From Gimesia aquarii (GTDB lineage Bacteria; Planctomycetota; Planctomycetia; Planctomycetales; Planctomycetaceae): a stretch of 64,000 nt of DNA. How positions within the stretch are numbered: the first letter of the stretch is position 1; every line of letters begins with the position of its first letter. Shown in pieces: positions 37,914 through 48,791 of the stretch. Location: positions 992,001 through 1,056,000 of the forward strand of contig NZ_CP037920.1 in assembly GCF_007748195.1 (NCBI RefSeq), in the 5' to 3' direction. A program made the position numbers and the translations under genes. The notes under the pieces are model-generated. The model did no database searches and was not told where the DNA came from. It was given only the letters and a program-made list of their open reading frames with translations.

Positions 37914-38534
37914 ATGTCACAGCATGTGAAAAAGAGTTTTGGCTTTTTAAAAACGACCGCCATTGGGGGATTGATCTTTTTATTGCCTTTGATTGTGATC
38001 GGTGCCTTAGTTGGTCAGATCGTGCCGATTGTGTTAACGGTGGCAAAGGTACTCTCCGAATATATTCCCGTACAGACTCCGGCGGGAATATCGCTCCTGG
38101 TTGCGATCTCGATTGGCATCGTTCTCTTGATGTGTTTTGCTGCGGGACTGATTGCCCGTTGGTCTATTGGCAGAAGCCTCTCTCGCTTTGTGGAAAAAAA
38201 TCTGATTTTGCTTTTCCCCCGTTATGCCATCTATCGTGAACAGTTAAAGGGCAGTATTGGGGGTGACCATAACAAACCGGAAATGATTCCCGTTCTCGTT
38301 CGCATTGATGACGTCACGCGTATCGCCTTCGAAGTGGAACGAACAGAGGGACCACTGGTTTCACTTTATCTGCCCGGTTCGCCGGACCCCTGGTCAGGTT
38401 TTGTGATCTTCCTGACACCAGATCGTATCGAACCGTTGGATATTCCGTTTTCGGAAGCATTGGGAATTTGCGAACGCATGGGGCGCGAATCACTGCATTT
38501 CCTGGAACAACAGCAGAAACCTTCTCAAAATTAG
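37914..38534 (+). CDS. DUF502 membrane protein
   Basis: The 206-residue protein has two membrane helices (about 14-42 and 55-80) and the DUF502 pattern: KTTAIGGLIFLLPLIV, FAAGLIARWSIGRSLSRFVE, YAIYREQLKG and LVSLYLPGSPDPWSGFVIFL. The family is widespread, membrane-bound and without assigned function. It has its own spacer of 115 bases after the sulfatase and need not be in its operon. Confidence 0.85.
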   Translation: MSQHVKKSFGFLKTTAIGGLIFLLPLIVIGALVGQIVPIVLTVAKVLSEYIPVQTPAGISLLVAISIGIVLLMCFAAGLIARWSIGRSLSRFVEKNLILLFPRYAIYREQLKGSIGGDHNKPEMIPVLVRIDDVTRIAFEVERTEGPLVSLYLPGSPDPWSGFVIFLTPDRIEPLDIPFSEALGICERMGRESLHFLEQQQKPSQN

Positions 38535-38629
38535 CCAAACTTAAGGTTTCGTTGAGTCAAAGTGTGCTGTAGGATAAAACTCTGACTTACCAGAGATCCC
38601 ACCCGAAAAATCATCCTGGAGACCCCATC

Positions 38630-39526
38630 ATGCCCATTCACCTGCCCACTCAGAACCGTCGTCAGTTCCTGATTACCTTGGGAGCAGGACTTGTTGCGAG
38701 TCAAACCGGCGTTTATGCCAGTGAAACGCAACAGGAAATCGTCTATCTCTTAAACGATACACACATTGGTGAAAAGCATCCCGCTAATTCGCCAGTCCCC
38801 AGTCATCTCAGGCAGGTTGTGAGTGAATTAGTCGGGCTGAAACGAAAACCGGCTTGTGTACTCATCAATGGAGACCTGGCACTCAAAGATGGACAACCCG
38901 GCGACTACCGTCATTTTGCCAAACTGATTCGTCCGTTGCGTGAAGCAAAAATTGACACTCATTTGACGTTGGGAAACCATGATCAACGTGATGTATTTTA
39001 TGAAGTGATGAAAGAAGAGCAGCCGGAATCTCCGCCAGTGAAATCGCGTCATATTTCTGTCGTGCAAACCAGATATGCGAATTTCTTTCTGCTGGATTCA
39101 CTACACAAAACTATGGTGACACAGGGAACCCTTGGAAAAGAGCAACGTACCTGGTTGGCCAAAGCTCTCGACGCCCATTCTGAGAAACCTGCCATTATCG
39201 TCACACATCACAACCCTCGGTTGGGGGGGAATCCCGTTCACTTTCCCGGTGGCTTAACCGACTCGGTTGAATTGTGGAAACTTCTGGTAGCACGCCCACA
39301 AGTCAAAGCCTACATTCACGGACACATTCATCACCGCGGTAACGCACAGCATCAAGGCATTCATATTTTTAATACGCCAGCCACGTCCTACGTCGCAAAT
39401 CCCGACAAATCGACCACCGGCTGGACCATTGCCAGGTTGAGTCCGAAAGGGATTACACTCACGACCCGCACGAATGATGAAGAACACGCTTGGAATCATC
39501 AATCCAAAACGCTTCACTGGCGTTGA
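38630..39526 (+). CDS. calcineurin-like metallophosphoesterase, Tat-exported
   Basis: This 298-residue protein has a Tat signal (R10-R11 in NRRQFLITLGAG) and the five metallophosphoesterase motifs: D43-x-H45, GD at 81-82, GNHD at 115-118, HH in VTHHNP and GHIHH. It would hydrolyse phosphate mono- or diesters outside the cytoplasm with a two-metal centre. It converges with a PhoD-like phosphatase gene, so two exported phosphatases lie side by side. Confidence 0.88.
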   Translation: MPIHLPTQNRRQFLITLGAGLVASQTGVYASETQQEIVYLLNDTHIGEKHPANSPVPSHLRQVVSELVGLKRKPACVLINGDLALKDGQPGDYRHFAKLIRPLREAKIDTHLTLGNHDQRDVFYEVMKEEQPESPPVKSRHISVVQTRYANFFLLDSLHKTMVTQGTLGKEQRTWLAKALDAHSEKPAIIVTHHNPRLGGNPVHFPGGLTDSVELWKLLVARPQVKAYIHGHIHHRGNAQHQGIHIFNTPATSYVANPDKSTTGWTIARLSPKGITLTTRTNDEEHAWNHQSKTLHWR

Positions 39527-39557
39527 AAAGCGCCTAGTGAGTTCTGATGATAGATCA

Positions 39558-39582
39558 CCACTGTCGGACAAGCCAACAGTGG
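39558..39582. terminator. hairpin between convergent genes
   Basis: Seven-base perfect arms CCACTGT (39558-39564) and ACAGTGG (39576-39582) lie between the convergent phosphoesterase and PhoD-like genes. There is no T run, so it is at best a weak or factor-assisted terminator. Confidence 0.3.
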
Positions 39583-39624
39583 CACTCCATTCGACTACCA
39601 GAAACTTCAACGAAAGAAACTGAC

Positions 39625-41943
39625 TTAACCAATTAGATTATCACCACCATTTTCTTTTTGGTGCAGGGTGACAGGCCAACCAGGAAACTGATTGGACGCT
39701 TTCCCATCGTTAACGTCGACCAGGAACCGATAGCAATTCAGCGTGTAGGTTTTGGATTTGGGATCGATCAGAACCAATCCAAAGCCACTTCCCTTCTGAT
39801 GTGCCAGATCATAACGATTCTTCTCGGTACCTGGTTCAGGATTCCCAACGGCGTAGACATAGACTTTGTTTCCGAAGCCATCAATATATTCGCCTGTATT
39901 GTCCATGCTATGTTTCGGACGGTTTTTGTGTGGCATGTTCACTTCATCCGGTCGCCACCAGCGAGGATAGCCGGCGGAAATCGCGGGTGTACAAAACGAC
40001 CAGCAACTGTCACGTTGTTCGTCGGCACCATATTGTGAGAGTGTCGTTAAGTGCTGGTCGCCGTTGATATGAAGCGGCATTCCTTTCCGAAGGATACGAA
40101 CCGTGCGGTTTCGTGCCGTTTGCGGCCAGCTCCCGGAATCCAGGTCCGCTTTCAGGTACCCTTTGTATCCGCCATGATGTGTGGCAACACCGGCAAAAAC
40201 GGTTTGACTGAGCAGGACCTTCATGTTGTGTGCCCGCCAGTCATCACACCAGTGTTCCAGGAATTTTTCCTGCCGGTCACCCAGTAACTCAAGCCCCGGT
40301 TTATCCAGCTTAGAGGTATCAAAGTTCGGATCACTGACGTGGTCTGCTCTACCACTTCCAGTCTCGACGCGTTCCGGACCACTTTTGAATTGCCGGTCTC
40401 CCAGGATTGCAAAACTGACTCCGCCATAGACCATATCGCCATAGTAAACGCTGATGTTTTGTTTGCAGGGAGTGGGGTCATAGTAATCGGGGTGATGCCC
40501 GGCACAGGTTTTGTGAACGACGTTGACCATGCGTGCCGGCTCTCGATAACCTCCCTTGGAGGAAGTTGAACCTTCCGTCATCTTCATACCCCCCTCTCCC
40601 CAGATGTTTCCCTGGAAGACATCGTGGTCATCGGGAATACAGACGGTGGGGCGGTCCCGCATCGCTTCACCAAAGGCCCAGCCGTGCATGTAGAACTTAC
40701 GAAGATAGTTCAAAATCGCAGGTCCCGCGGGGTCACGAATCAGGCCGAAACCACCATGATCTTCATAAAGCTGATCACCGGAGAAATAGAGTAAATCAGG
40801 ATCGACTTTCAGCAAGTTATTTGCCACTGGTTCGTAAGGAAATCCGTAGTCTTTCTGACAGGTCAATGCACCCAACCGCAGAGGGCGACCTTCGGGATTT
40901 GCACGGATGATGCCAGTTCGCTCTGTGGTGCTTTCAGTACCATCCGTATGTTTTTCTTTATAAACCAATTTGAAGGGTGTTGTTTCTTTTTCATTCCAGT
41001 TGGGAATGCGAAAGGTTGCCGTCCAGGCATCGGTATCCAGTGGCGCAGTTCCCAGCGATTTCCATTCGCCCGCTTGCTTGATGAATAATTCGACCTCTTT
41101 GTTATCTTTTTCGCCTAAAGGCCCCGTCAAAGCGCTGATCTTCATCACGAAACCTTCAGGACCGCGAGAATCACTGAGTGTATACTGGGACCATAAAATC
41201 GGACCGAACTTATGCTCGGGACTGACTGTGAACGCATCACCGGCAACGGTCCAGTCGTTGAAGCGATAGCGTGCGCCAATCTTGCGTTTAAATCGAGCAT
41301 CAAAGTTACTGACAAGTGCCACATTTCCGAGGACTGCCTGCTTGGGAAAACTTTGTGTGAGCGAACCGAGAGGTTTATCAGACTCGGGATTGGACACAAT
41401 TAAAGTCAACGCGTACTTTTCTCCCTGCGGTTTTCCGATGAGAGTTAAGATACAGTCTTTCATATCAGCGGACTGACTTAACTTTTGCTGCTTGTTCCCA
41501 AGTACCATCGTTCCCGCCACCAGACCCGCTTTAATTCCGCCTCTGGCAAAACAATTACTGCGGTATTCATTGATATCGCTTTTGACACCCACTCGAAAAC
41601 CAACACCGCCATCCTGTTGTTTCTTTTCGACCTGACTCACTCGGACTGACATCTCAAAAGCAGCATCGGTGTTTGTCAGTTGATGAGTCACAAGTTGCAC
41701 ATTGCGGCTCCCTCCTGTTGACTGACATTCGGCCGCCCCATCCACGATTCGCCAATCTTCCATGGGGTTGGCCCAGAATTCTTCTCCCAGCCAGACTCGA
41801 TCATGGGTTTTATTCCAGCGACCGATAACGGAGGACTCCTCTCTCTTTTCAGAGGCAGAAACCGACGTTGGTTTTTTGAATCCGAAAAGAGTGGTTCCCA
41901 AGGCAAAGAGTTTCAAAGCCATCCGGCGGGTCAGTGATTGCAT
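39625..41943 (-). CDS. PhoD-like alkaline phosphatase, Tat-exported
   Basis: The 772-residue protein has a Tat-like signal (R6-R7 in [13 protein letters not shown]), an N-terminal beta-sandwich region (about 40-240) resembling a lectin-type laminin-G fold, an Ig-like linker, and a C-terminal PhoD-type metallophosphatase (about 355-735; [38 protein letters not shown]). PhoD enzymes release phosphate from mono- and diesters with calcium and iron. The start at 41943 has a clear AGGAGA site. The N-terminal lectin-like part could hold it on a glycan surface. Confidence 0.82.
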   Translation of the reverse strand: MQSLTRRMALKLFALGTTLFGFKKPTSVSASEKREESSVIGRWNKTHDRVWLGEEFWANPMEDWRIVDGAAECQSTGGSRNVQLVTHQLTNTDAAFEMSVRVSQVEKKQQDGGVGFRVGVKSDINEYRSNCFARGGIKAGLVAGTMVLGNKQQKLSQSADMKDCILTLIGKPQGEKYALTLIVSNPESDKPLGSLTQSFPKQAVLGNVALVSNFDARFKRKIGARYRFNDWTVAGDAFTVSPEHKFGPILWSQYTLSDSRGPEGFVMKISALTGPLGEKDNKEVELFIKQAGEWKSLGTAPLDTDAWTATFRIPNWNEKETTPFKLVYKEKHTDGTESTTERTGIIRANPEGRPLRLGALTCQKDYGFPYEPVANNLLKVDPDLLYFSGDQLYEDHGGFGLIRDPAGPAILNYLRKFYMHGWAFGEAMRDRPTVCIPDDHDVFQGNIWGEGGMKMTEGSTSSKGGYREPARMVNVVHKTCAGHHPDYYDPTPCKQNISVYYGDMVYGGVSFAILGDRQFKSGPERVETGSGRADHVSDPNFDTSKLDKPGLELLGDRQEKFLEHWCDDWRAHNMKVLLSQTVFAGVATHHGGYKGYLKADLDSGSWPQTARNRTVRILRKGMPLHINGDQHLTTLSQYGADEQRDSCWSFCTPAISAGYPRWWRPDEVNMPHKNRPKHSMDNTGEYIDGFGNKVYVYAVGNPEPGTEKNRYDLAHQKGSGFGLVLIDPKSKTYTLNCYRFLVDVNDGKASNQFPGWPVTLHQKENGGDNLIG

Positions 41944-42107
41944 TTAATATTCTCCTATCGAGCACAGGCAGCCAAACGTATTGGCTGTGTTGAGCATGTT
42001 ATGAAATAATAAGTCCAGAAAATCCATTATTAAGGGCGCAGAGGGCTTTGTCCAGCGTGGTTCACTGAATGCAGTTGCTTAGCGTTCTTTAGTAACAGCT
42101 GGTACTT

Positions 42108-44213
42108 TTATTGATCTTTTGCAGCCAGATTTTCTGTGACGGAAGCGGGATGAGAGACTTTCACTTTGGACGCTCCGGCTAATTTGATCAGGTCTGGCAA
42201 GTCATACACTTTCAACGCACCGTGAACCGTGTTGATTAACTGATTATGAGTTTCCGGTGTTTTGACAACCTCACCCCAGGAAGGAACCATGCGACTTAAG
42301 CTGACTTGGGAGAATTGTTCCGGCTCTAAAGCCGCAGCATGTAAGGCGGGAATGGCCGTTTCTCCGATGGCCGTCAATTCAATTTTTCTTGGTTTCGCTT
42401 TTGATTGGTATTCCGAAAGAAATCGTGCTGAAACCAGAATGTCTTCCGCTCGTAATTTGACCATCGAATCCCCCAACAGAAACGCCAGTGCAAATTCATG
42501 GTAATTGGGACCAAGTAAACCGTGGGCCCAGTTAATCCGCCGATTGTTTTTACGTGAAGTTTCGCCAATGCAGCGAACATCAAGGGCCATGACGACATCG
42601 CCTTGTTTCATGCGTTGTTCGATTTTTCCTCCCGGTGCAGCGTCAACTTGCTTCCCTGCTCCGTTGAGATAGAGCACGATTTCACCTGACACATCATCGG
42701 GATGGAACAACAGTGCTGGCAGAGGCACACCATGTTCAGGGGTCAGAATCATTTTCTTGATATGATAGCCTTCACGTTTGATGGTGCCGACTTCTTTGAA
42801 TTCTGGCCGATGAAGGTCATTCAGTTTTGTAATTTTGGTGATATCACGCACTTTTTTACGGGCGGTATTCAGATCCATGTTTGCCCACTGTTTAATACGC
42901 TCTTCTACCAGTTCTTGATTTAAACCCTGATTAATCTCAAACAGCGAACGCTCGCCGGCATCCAGTAAAATTTGACCTGACTGAGAACATTGCAGTTCCT
43001 GATAGGTGAAGACAGGCAATTCGCCTTCGAAGATCGCGTTTTCTTTATTCAACAGCCAGCGACTCATCCAGCGTGCGGTTCCTTCACGCAGTTTCAGACC
43101 AAAGCCGTGTGGTGCGTCCGCTTCGATGAGATCGACACGCTCGGCGTATCCCATCCTTGTGTAGAAACGTTTGGATTCGCGGAATAATTCCCAGGTCCCT
43201 TCGATCTTAAAAGTGCTGTCATGGGTGGCGGCACAGATTAAGGTCGGTTTGGGAGCCCGCATCAAAGTATAATTAGGGATATCCAATCCATAAGCCAGTT
43301 GTCCAAAAATAATCTGCTCCCCATCTTGGGGACCATTAAAATCGATTAATGACCGATACATGGTGGAGTAACAGCCCGGAGCTGCGCATTTGACTCGATC
43401 ATCAAGGGCCATCAGGTAACTGGTAAGAGTTCCCCCACCCGAGTTTCCTGCGCAACCGATTTGTTTCGGATCGATATCAGGGCGACTGACTAAATAATCG
43501 ATACTGCGCATTCCATCCCAGATGCGATAACGGGCAGCGTTACTTCCCAGAGGAATCGAACTGACTGACATCAGTGTGTGTTCTGCAGTGCAATAAAACT
43601 GAACCTGCGGATGAGGCGGACGATATCGTTTTGTACCTCGGAAAAATTCATTCGGTTCTTTAGAAAGCACCTGATAGCGTTCTCCCTGTCCGATAGGATC
43701 GTAACACATTGCCGCCATTCCATTTTGAGCCAGTAACATACAGACGCGCTGATAGCGATCATCGGCTTTTCCATCGTGACTATGTCCGCAAGGAATGAGT
43801 ACGCCAGGATAAGGGGGCTTTGTCGTGGGAAGATACAGGTTGGCGGTCACATGATGGCCGGGCCAGCTTTCGTAAATTACATTTTCGACGCGAAACCCTT
43901 TCCCCTTCAGGCGTCCAATAATGCGCGGATTCAAAGGTGTACGTTCAGGAAAGTCGCCGATTTGTGTTCGAAAGAATTCCTTCATTCGTTCTTGATAGGC
44001 TTCACACTGTTCAGAGGTTTTTAACGCTTCGTATTCGGCCTGTCGTTTCGCAGAAGCGGCATAACTTTGCTGCTGCAACGCATGATAGACATGCCCGACC
44101 TCAGCCATTTTGCCGGTTGCGGGGGGAAGAACATTCAGATCTTCTTCGGCAGTAACCCGGGTGGTGAGCGAAACAACAAAACTAAGCACAATCATTTTCA
44201 GTAATGGATTCAT
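42108..44213 (-). CDS. exported alpha/beta hydrolase, acetyl-xylan-esterase type
   Basis: The 701-residue protein has a signal peptide (about 5-22) and two alpha/beta-hydrolase-like halves. The first has YEGWPGH-like entry residues (YESWPGHHVTANLYLP), GVLIPCGHSHDGK and the nucleophile elbow GCAGNSGGGTLTSYL (serine near residue 257), with a histidine in DAPHGFG. The second half (from about 470) looks like a repeated but degenerate hydrolase domain without an evident elbow. Relatives deacetylate polysaccharides. A 160-base spacer separates it from the PhoD-like gene. Confidence 0.75.
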   Translation of the reverse strand: MNPLLKMIVLSFVVSLTTRVTAEEDLNVLPPATGKMAEVGHVYHALQQQSYAASAKRQAEYEALKTSEQCEAYQERMKEFFRTQIGDFPERTPLNPRIIGRLKGKGFRVENVIYESWPGHHVTANLYLPTTKPPYPGVLIPCGHSHDGKADDRYQRVCMLLAQNGMAAMCYDPIGQGERYQVLSKEPNEFFRGTKRYRPPHPQVQFYCTAEHTLMSVSSIPLGSNAARYRIWDGMRSIDYLVSRPDIDPKQIGCAGNSGGGTLTSYLMALDDRVKCAAPGCYSTMYRSLIDFNGPQDGEQIIFGQLAYGLDIPNYTLMRAPKPTLICAATHDSTFKIEGTWELFRESKRFYTRMGYAERVDLIEADAPHGFGLKLREGTARWMSRWLLNKENAIFEGELPVFTYQELQCSQSGQILLDAGERSLFEINQGLNQELVEERIKQWANMDLNTARKKVRDITKITKLNDLHRPEFKEVGTIKREGYHIKKMILTPEHGVPLPALLFHPDDVSGEIVLYLNGAGKQVDAAPGGKIEQRMKQGDVVMALDVRCIGETSRKNNRRINWAHGLLGPNYHEFALAFLLGDSMVKLRAEDILVSARFLSEYQSKAKPRKIELTAIGETAIPALHAAALEPEQFSQVSLSRMVPSWGEVVKTPETHNQLINTVHGALKVYDLPDLIKLAGASKVKVSHPASVTENLAAKDQ

Positions 44214-44874
44214 CAGAGAGCCTTATCAGCAGGAACTTCAGGAGGGTTGTGTTGTAAGGAGGGATGAGTTCAAATAACAATAAATTAACAATATTTATTA
44301 TTATAGTCGTAAGACGACCCTGGCACAAACAATAGTTGTAATTGAAGCGAGAAAATCTCGAAGGATAAGAATTCCCAGCTGATCACGAAACATTTTTTAT
44401 TAGATCTTCGAGATCGTCACTGGCAACGAGAGACTCCAGTCGTGCTCCATTTTGAAGGCCGTTGTAATTTCATGATTGAGACCAGCTCGTCTGTTAACAA
44501 CTCATCGAGAGATTCTTGTCAGATTTTGATCAGGTAGTTCCAACTGTGAAATTGGCACTAACACAATATTGAATGTTCCAACAATGGGAGATCAGACAGG
44601 GACTCTCAAGTTTATCTGAGTGAAATGCTGATGATGTGATTTTCGGCATTACGTCACGCAATGCAAAGTAAACATTTTTGGATATCATTCAATTCCTGGG
44701 CATTTTGACATGAATGCCGTTAGCTTGAAGGAATCGTCCGACTTTCTTGAGAGTAACATCGACAGACTGACTGCTTATACATTATTCTATGCCTGACCTT
44801 TCGGTATCTGCGGGTCACAACTTTCGATCGACTCATTATCAATCCGTTTTTTTCACATCGGGACAAATCTTGCC
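44214..44874. other. 660-base spacer upstream of malic enzyme
   Basis: The region lies between two divergent genes. I see no credible protein gene; open frames are short. A small hairpin CGAGA-AAA-TCTCG lies at 44348-44360. Promoters for both neighbours must be here, but none is clear. The length is unusual for this window and could hide an RNA or a lost gene. Confidence 0.45.
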
Positions 44875-46545
44875 ATGAATTCAGGACGGTCAACAGAGGG
44901 AAACACAATTCAGAAAAAAGGAACCTTGTTGATTGAGGATCCAATTTTGAATAAGGGGACTGCATTTACCGAACAGGAACGAATTGAAAATGGGCTACTC
45001 GGTTTGTTGCCTCCGCACGTCGATACGCTCGACGAACAGGTGGATCGTGCGTATGAGGCGTTCTGTGATTTCCGTGACAATATTGACAAGCATATCTTTC
45101 TGAGACAGCTTCAGGACGAAAACGAAACATTGTTCTATCGCTTGCTGCTGGAGCATATCACTGAGATGATGCCCATTGTTTATACGCCCGTTGTAGGATT
45201 GGCCTGCCAGCGGTTCAGCCATATCTACCGACGCCCGCGCGGGATCTTCATTTCTTATCCCGAACGTGATTCCATGGATGCCATCTTCGAAAATGTGCAA
45301 CGCGATGTCGATGTGATTGTGGTGACCGACGGTGAACGCATTCTTGGCCTGGGTGACCAGGGAGTGGGCGGCATGGGTATTCCGATTGGAAAACTATCGC
45401 TCTACACTTTGTGTGGCGGGGTCGATCCTGCCAAAACATTACCAATTGTCTTGGATCTGGGAACCAATAATCAGGAACGTTTAGACGACCCGCGTTATAT
45501 GGGTTGGCGCGAGAATCGGATTAAAGGCGCTGAGTATGATGCATTTATCGGGCAATTTGTAGCAGCCGTCAAGAAGCGGTTCCCCAATGTGCTTTTACAA
45601 TGGGAGGACTTTGCATCCGTCGACGCCGAGCGAATTCTCGATCAGTATCGCGATGACCTTTGTACGTTTAACGATGATATCCAGGGCACAGCCGCTGTGA
45701 CAACAGGCACGATTCTGGCCGCAATTGCCGCTTCCGGGAGTGATCTGAAAGACCAGCAGATTGTCATGTTGGGAGCGGGTTCTGCCGGCGTGGGGATCTG
45801 TTTACAACTGAAACAGGCCATGTTACTCGCGGGAATGAGCGAACCGGAAGCCCGTTCGCGTTTCTACGTGATCGATCGAGATGGTTTATTGCATTCTGGC
45901 CGAACGGATCTGGACGAACTGCATCAACAGTTGGCGCAGTCACCTGAAAATCTAAACGGCTGGGACTGCGATGTGTCGGGGTCGATCTCTTTTGCAGATG
46001 TGGTTCGCAACAGCAAGCCGGGAGTGCTGATTGGAGCGACCGGACAAACGGGTGCCTTCTCTGAGGACATTATTCGCGAAATGGCAAAACACGTGGAACG
46101 ACCTGTAATCTTTCCGCTTTCGAATCCGACTTCACGGGCAGAAGCGACTCCAGCCGATTTACTGAAGTGGACTGATGGCAAAGCGGTGATCGCAACCGGG
46201 AGCCCTTTTGATCCTGTCGAATATAATGGGGTCACGCATACTATCGCACAATGTAACAATAGTTATATTTTCCCCGCGATGGGTCTCGGTATTCTGGCTT
46301 CTCGGGCACGACGCGTTACCGATTCCATGTTTATGGCCGCGGCATCGGCACTCAAAGAAACTTCACCGGCGCTCAAAGATCCGACTGCATCGTTACTGCC
46401 TCCATTGACTAACATTCGCGAAGTCGGGCGACATATTGCGAAGGCCGTTGCTGCAGCGGCGATTGAAGCTGGTGTGGCTGATTCCGTTACTCCCGATGAA
46501 ATTGATCAGCGGATTGAGCAAACCATGTGGAATCCAGAGTATTAA
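44875..46545 (+). CDS. maeA: NAD-type malic enzyme
   Basis: This 556-residue enzyme oxidises malate to pyruvate and CO2 with NAD(P)+. It matches the large SfcA/MaeA class along its length (E. coli form 565 residues): MPIVYTPVVGLACQ, the lysine phrase GIPIGKLSLYTLCGG, LQWEDFASVDAERIL, TFNDDIQGTAAVTTG and the nucleotide loop MLGAGSAGVGIC. The cofactor is more likely NAD+ by class, but this is not proven. A pyruvate decarboxylase gene follows after 60 bases in the same direction, so the product pyruvate has an immediate consumer. Confidence 0.92.
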   Translation: MNSGRSTEGNTIQKKGTLLIEDPILNKGTAFTEQERIENGLLGLLPPHVDTLDEQVDRAYEAFCDFRDNIDKHIFLRQLQDENETLFYRLLLEHITEMMPIVYTPVVGLACQRFSHIYRRPRGIFISYPERDSMDAIFENVQRDVDVIVVTDGERILGLGDQGVGGMGIPIGKLSLYTLCGGVDPAKTLPIVLDLGTNNQERLDDPRYMGWRENRIKGAEYDAFIGQFVAAVKKRFPNVLLQWEDFASVDAERILDQYRDDLCTFNDDIQGTAAVTTGTILAAIAASGSDLKDQQIVMLGAGSAGVGICLQLKQAMLLAGMSEPEARSRFYVIDRDGLLHSGRTDLDELHQQLAQSPENLNGWDCDVSGSISFADVVRNSKPGVLIGATGQTGAFSEDIIREMAKHVERPVIFPLSNPTSRAEATPADLLKWTDGKAVIATGSPFDPVEYNGVTHTIAQCNNSYIFPAMGLGILASRARRVTDSMFMAAASALKETSPALKDPTASLLPPLTNIREVGRHIAKAVAAAAIEAGVADSVTPDEIDQRIEQTMWNPEY

Positions 46546-46605
46546 CACAGCAAGTCATGTTGCATCTTAGGATGATATGCGCATCAATTGATATAAGGAA
46601 ATTTC

Positions 46606-48300
46606 ATGTCTGATCATTGCACTACTACAGTTGGTTCCTATCTTGCTTCACGGTTGGAAGAAATCGGTTTACAACATTACTTCGCTGTGCCGGGTGACTA
46701 TAACCTTGTCTTGCTCGACAAGCTGCTGGAAAATAAAAATATGCAGATGATTTCCTGCTGTAATGAATTGAACGCAGGGTATGCCGCCGACGGTTATGCG
46801 CGGGCCACAGGAGGCGCCAGCGCCGTCTTTGTCACTTACAGTGTCGGAGGTTTGAGTCTGCTCAATGCTATTGCGGGGGCGTATGCTGAAGACTTGCCGG
46901 TGATCGCCGTTTCGGGAGGGCCGAATACCAATTCGGAATCCGAATTTGAAATGTTACATCACACGCTGGGGACGCTCGATTATGACTATCAACGTGATAT
47001 CTTTTCAAAGGTGACTGCCGAAGCGGTCACGATCCATGATCCTCGCGAAGCACCTGCCCAAATTGATCATGCCATTCAAACGGCACTTCGTTTTCGCAAA
47101 CCTGTTTATATTGAGATTGCCTGCAACATCGCTTCGGCTGTGACTGCGGAACCGACTGTGCGAGAATTCGGAGGACCGACGGCCAGTGATCCACTGTCAC
47201 TAAACGCCGCCGTTGAACACGCGGCAGAACTGCTGAATTCAGCGGTCAAACCTGTGATGGTCGCAGGTGTCAAACTACGTTCGTTTGGAGCAGAGGAACA
47301 TTTTCATAAACTGGCGGATGCGTCGGGGTATGCAATCGCCACAATGCCCAACGCAAAAGGTTTTTTTGACGAGCAGCATGCGAACTACATCGGAATCTAC
47401 TGGGGTCCCGTGGGTTCACCCGGCTGTGGAGAAATTGTCGATTCTGCAGATCTCTGCTTGTTTGCCGGCCCTACGTTTACTGACTATACCACAACAGGAC
47501 ATGCGGCTTTGATTAATCCGACGCAAGTCATACAAGCCTTACCGAACAGTGTGGTGTTCCCCGACCGTACTTTCAGTAATGTCAAATTAGCAGATTTTCT
47601 TGAGTCACTTTCCACGAAACTGAACCCGAATGATGCATCGATGGTGGCCTATAAACGAATTCAGGAAGAAGTGACGCCACTCCGCCCCGGGGCACCGGAA
47701 ACAGCTCTTTCCACACGTCAACTCTTTTCACGCATTCAACAGATGTTAGGCCCCGATTCCGCAGTGATCGCGGAGACGGGTGATTCGTGGTTCAATGGAA
47801 TTCAGCTCGATTTGCCGACAGGTTCACGGTTTGAAGTCCAAATGCAATACGGTTCGATCGGCTGGTCTGTTGGTGCCACGCTGGGGTATAGTATCGGTGC
47901 ACCGAATCAGCGTCCGATTGCTCTGATTGGAGATGGCTCGTTTCAACTGACGGCTCAGGAGGTCTCCACGATCATTCGTTACGGATTGAAACCGATCATT
48001 TTCCTGATCAACAATGGTGGTTATACAATTGAAGTGGAAATTCATGATGGACCGTACAACACCATTAAGAACTGGAATTACGCGGAACTGGTGAAGGTCT
48101 TCAATGCAGAAGATGGAAATGGCTGGAGTTGCAAGGCTGGTACAGAAGGGGAACTGGACGAAGCGATTCAAAAAGCGGTGGCCCATAATGGTCCTGCCTT
48201 CATTGAAGTGCTCATCGACCGGGACGATTGCAGCAAGAATCTGCTTGTCTGGGGAGGGCATGTCGCCAAAAACAATGGCCGTCCACCACACTCTGCATAA
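46606..48300 (+). CDS. pdc: pyruvate decarboxylase, Zymomonas type
   Basis: This 564-residue thiamine-diphosphate enzyme turns pyruvate into acetaldehyde and CO2. It aligns closely with Zymomonas mobilis PDC: AVPGDYNLVLLDKLLENKNM, CCNELNAGYAADGYARA, TYSVGGLS and YTIEVEIHDGPYNTIKNW. Catalytic residues are in place: D31, E54, the histidine pair H118-H119 and E476. The cofactor loop is GDGSFQLTAQEV from G442. Indolepyruvate or other keto acids remain possible, but the active site is PDC-like. The ribosome site is AAGGAAA. Bacterial PDC is uncommon. No alcohol or aldehyde dehydrogenase gene is adjacent. Confidence 0.88.
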   Translation: MSDHCTTTVGSYLASRLEEIGLQHYFAVPGDYNLVLLDKLLENKNMQMISCCNELNAGYAADGYARATGGASAVFVTYSVGGLSLLNAIAGAYAEDLPVIAVSGGPNTNSESEFEMLHHTLGTLDYDYQRDIFSKVTAEAVTIHDPREAPAQIDHAIQTALRFRKPVYIEIACNIASAVTAEPTVREFGGPTASDPLSLNAAVEHAAELLNSAVKPVMVAGVKLRSFGAEEHFHKLADASGYAIATMPNAKGFFDEQHANYIGIYWGPVGSPGCGEIVDSADLCLFAGPTFTDYTTTGHAALINPTQVIQALPNSVVFPDRTFSNVKLADFLESLSTKLNPNDASMVAYKRIQEEVTPLRPGAPETALSTRQLFSRIQQMLGPDSAVIAETGDSWFNGIQLDLPTGSRFEVQMQYGSIGWSVGATLGYSIGAPNQRPIALIGDGSFQLTAQEVSTIIRYGLKPIIFLINNGGYTIEVEIHDGPYNTIKNWNYAELVKVFNAEDGNGWSCKAGTEGELDEAIQKAVAHNGPAFIEVLIDRDDCSKNLLVWGGHVAKNNGRPPHSA

Positions 48301-48380
48301 TGGAATCAAAACCATGATGGTCTTGCTTTTAAAGCTACATAAGCGTGAATGTTTGCAAAATAGACTGAGGATGGAAATTG

Positions 48381-48791
48381 ATGGAAGAAGTCTGTGAATT
48401 GCCCGATGGGAAGTTGATTCTGCGAACCCTGGCGATGCCCGCCGACACCAATGCGAACGGAGACATTTTTGGTGGCTGGATCATGTCACAGATGGATATC
48501 GCTGGTGGAATTATGTCGAAAGAGATTTCGAGTACACGCACAGTGACCATTGCCGTTGAATCGATGAAATTCATTCGACCCGTCAAGGTAGGGGATGTCG
48601 TATGTTGTTATGGAACGGTTGAAAGAATTGGTACGACATCTATTAAACTGCAACTTGAAGTCTGGGTAGAGCCGGTGCTGCGGCATGAAGATTCCAATTG
48701 TCCCTACTTTAAAGTCACAGAAGCTGCGTTTACTTATGTGGCCATTGACAAACATGGCAAGAAAACACCGATTGTTAAACAAGGCACTTAA
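48381..48791 (+). CDS. acyl-CoA thioesterase, YciA-type hotdog
   Basis: The 136-residue hotdog-fold protein hydrolyses acyl-CoA thioesters. Typical phrases are LAMPADTNANGDIFGGWIMSQMD (with the catalytic aspartate in the ANGDIFGG loop) and ESMKFIRPVKVGDVV. The ATG at 48381 has GAGGA upstream; a TTG at 48378 is not needed. It lies 80 bases after pdc and may share its transcript. The acyl substrate is unknown. Confidence 0.85.
   Translation: MEEVCELPDGKLILRTLAMPADTNANGDIFGGWIMSQMDIAGGIMSKEISSTRTVTIAVESMKFIRPVKVGDVVCCYGTVERIGTTSIKLQLEVWVEPVLRHEDSNCPYFKVTEAAFTYVAIDKHGKKTPIVKQGT

Noticed and set aside
47824-48315. 163-residue minus-strand frame
   Set aside because: It is antisense to the conserved C-terminal part of pyruvate decarboxylase.
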